A DNA stretch of 6,752 nt, taken from contig JAAZDH010000256.1 in the NCBI GenBank assembly GCA_012512865.1, positions 1 to 6,752 of the forward strand, written 5' to 3'. The position numbers were made by a program, and so were the translations under genes. The notes below the pieces were generated by a model, which searched no databases, was not told where the DNA came from, and was given only the letters and a program-made list of their open reading frames with translations. This document shows, piece by piece, positions 5,596 through 6,752 of this stretch. The first letter of the stretch is position 1; each line of letters begins with the position of its first letter. The stretch comes from Clostridiaceae bacterium (lineage in GTDB: Bacteria; Bacillota; Clostridia; Acetivibrionales; DUMC01).

Positions 5596-5664
5596 ATGGT
5601 AACAGAAGAGCACTTACCTGAGGGTTATGTGAGCGATGAGTATGCAAAGAAAAGTAAAAAATGA
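5596..5664 (+). pseudogene. Possible gene-end remnant or 22-codon ORF
   Basis: Between the stop at 5559 and the next gene, one frame reads TWDMVTEEHLPEG then YVSDEYAKKSKK and stops at TGA 5662-5664. The balanced, acidic, protein-like composition looks like the C-terminus of a lost gene. The only internal ATG (5596) has no ribosome-binding site, so it is more likely a remnant than a small gene. I do not recognise the parent family. Confidence 0.3.
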
Positions 5665-5671
5665 TTTGTTT

Positions 5672-5680
5672 TGTTATAAT
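5672..5680 (+). promoter_or_regulatory. Extended -10 promoter for the double-GNAT gene
   Basis: TGTTATAAT is a perfect extended -10 element (TGnTATAAT). No -35 match lies at the right distance, which is tolerated with the TG extension. Transcription would start near 5687, giving a leader of about 74 nt to ATG 5761. This suggests the last gene is transcribed independently of the GNAT-methyltransferase gene. Confidence 0.55.
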
Positions 5681-5760
5681 CAACTGCGGAAGAATTCACA
5701 TAATTTTTTTTATGATGATAATTTGTAAAAAAGGATAGTAAAAAAGATAGGGGGATTTTT

Positions 5761-6651
5761 ATGGAGCAGAGTATTTATAGAAGAAGATATAGGCTTCTTG
5801 TTGATTTTACCAAGGTTCACAGCTTTCTTACCGATATTTATTCTCCTGATACCTTGAACAGCTACCTTTTGCCGCAGTTTTTTGAATATGCGCATACCCA
5901 TCCGTTTTTTAACCATAAGCTTACACATCGCTTCGGCCTTTGGGAGGATGAGGGAAAGCTTGTTGGTATTGCATGCTATGAAATGGATATTGGCGAATGC
6001 TTTCTAGTAACAGACAGAAGTCATTCCTTTCTTTTGCCTGAAATGCTTTCTTTTGCAGAAAAAGAGCTATCTGTTATAGATAACAATAAACAGACTCTTT
6101 CCGTTTGGGTGACCGATAAAGAAACTGATAAAATTGAATTATTGGCACGAAGAGGCTATAAAAAAGTACATACTGAACCGGTTCGGATATTCCAGTATAA
6201 CAAACCATTTTTTGATGTTAAATTGCCTGACGGGTATACGGTTATATCTTTAGAAGATGAAAATGACTATAGGAAGATTCATGAATGTCTTTGGAAAGGG
6301 TTTGATCATGGTGACAATCCCGACGATGATATTGATAGTCGTTTGCTAATGCAAAGCGGGCCAAATTTCAGAAAAGATTTGACAACTGTAATAAAGGCTC
6401 CAAATGGAGATTATGCATGTTTTGCAGGGATGTGGTTTGATGAGGAAAACAAATATGCTTATCTTGAACCGCTTGCGACAGTTCCCAAGTATCGCAGAAT
6501 GGGACTTGCCACCATTGCTCTTACAGTCGGAATGAAGAAAACAAAAGTACTGGGTGCGACATATTGCTTTGGTGGTGTGCCTGAATTTTATACCGCTATC
6601 GGTTTTGAAACAATCTGCCATCGCGAAATGTGGAAAAAGTCCAGCGGTTAA
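5761..6651 (+). CDS. Tandem GNAT acetyltransferase
   Basis: The 296-residue protein appears to be two GNAT folds in a row, as in mycothiol synthase-like and other double-GNAT proteins. The N-terminal copy (about 1-150) has GNAT-like features such as WEDEGKLVGIACYE at 61-74 and LLARRGYKKVHTEPVRIF at 127-144, but no clear acetyl-CoA loop, so it is probably structural or degenerate. The C-terminal copy (about 158-296) has a canonical motif A, YLEPLATVPKYRRMGLATIA at 234-253, with acetyl-CoA loop R245-R-M-G-L-A250, and motif B PEFYTAIGFE at 274-283. The ATG is preceded by AGGGGG a few bases upstream. The protein is cytosolic, with no signal or membrane segment. Transfer of acetyl from acetyl-CoA to an amino group is known of the family; the substrate is unknown. 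The frame is intact and ends with TAA. No good terminator follows in the last 101 bases of the window, where I see no gene. Confidence 0.9.
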   Translation: MEQSIYRRRYRLLVDFTKVHSFLTDIYSPDTLNSYLLPQFFEYAHTHPFFNHKLTHRFGLWEDEGKLVGIACYEMDIGECFLVTDRSHSFLLPEMLSFAEKELSVIDNNKQTLSVWVTDKETDKIELLARRGYKKVHTEPVRIFQYNKPFFDVKLPDGYTVISLEDENDYRKIHECLWKGFDHGDNPDDDIDSRLLMQSGPNFRKDLTTVIKAPNGDYACFAGMWFDEENKYAYLEPLATVPKYRRMGLATIALTVGMKKTKVLGATYCFGGVPEFYTAIGFETICHREMWKKSSG

Positions 6652-6752
6652 ATGTCAAGACCTAAATTGGAAATGAACCTTGAAAATTTCATATGATATT
6701 ACCTAAAAAAGCCCAAAAAAGAGCATGGGAAACTAAACCTACTCCAATAAAC

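Noticed and set aside
6705..6729. Minus-strand terminator for a gene beyond the right edge
   Set aside because: The stem is only 4 bp (CCCA/TGGG) and rests mainly on A/T runs.

Overview
The window is AT-rich with strong Shine-Dalgarno sequences, sigma-A-like promoters and TGA/TAA stops. Its recognisable genes are a BlaI/M56 pair, GNAT acetyltransferases and SAM methyltransferases. Together this suggests a low-GC Gram-positive anaerobe, probably a Clostridia relative. That placement is inference from style and gene families; there is no marker gene here.

Layout: (1) 1-75, minus strand: the first 25 codons of what looks like an ECF-type sigma-70 factor, running off the left edge. (2) About 273-608, plus strand: a near-consensus promoter (TTGACA, 17 bp, TAATAA), about 260 nt of noncoding but highly pairable sequence, and a 13-bp-stem terminator with a T6 tail. 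This is a candidate structured RNA gene, or a leader with an attenuator, whose family I could not fix. (3) 747-2291: a methyltransferase joined by a Lys/Glu/Pro repeat linker to a RimJ/RimL-type GNAT acetyltransferase. (4) 2292-4331: a decaying stretch. It holds short tandem repeats, a gene of about 124 codons broken by compensating frameshifts (2580-2954), a strong hairpin, and a blaI-blaR1 (BlaI repressor/M56 antirepressor) pair. That pair has a nonsense codon, a poly-A frameshift and an apparent deletion fusing the repressor to the C-terminal part of the antirepressor. (5) 4438-5559: a GNAT-methyltransferase fusion with the opposite domain order to the first one. (6) 5761-6651: a tandem double-GNAT protein with its own extended -10 promoter.

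How the parts work together: three intact plus-strand genes encode group-transfer enzymes (two acetyltransferase/methyltransferase fusions and one double acetyltransferase). The gaps between them hold broken genes and candidate separate promoters, so they look like accessory genes that accumulated at one locus rather than one tight operon. Their substrates cannot be read from the sequence. The items most worth following up are the unidentified RNA at 308-608, the mirror-image fusions, and the stepwise decay of the BlaI/M56 module.
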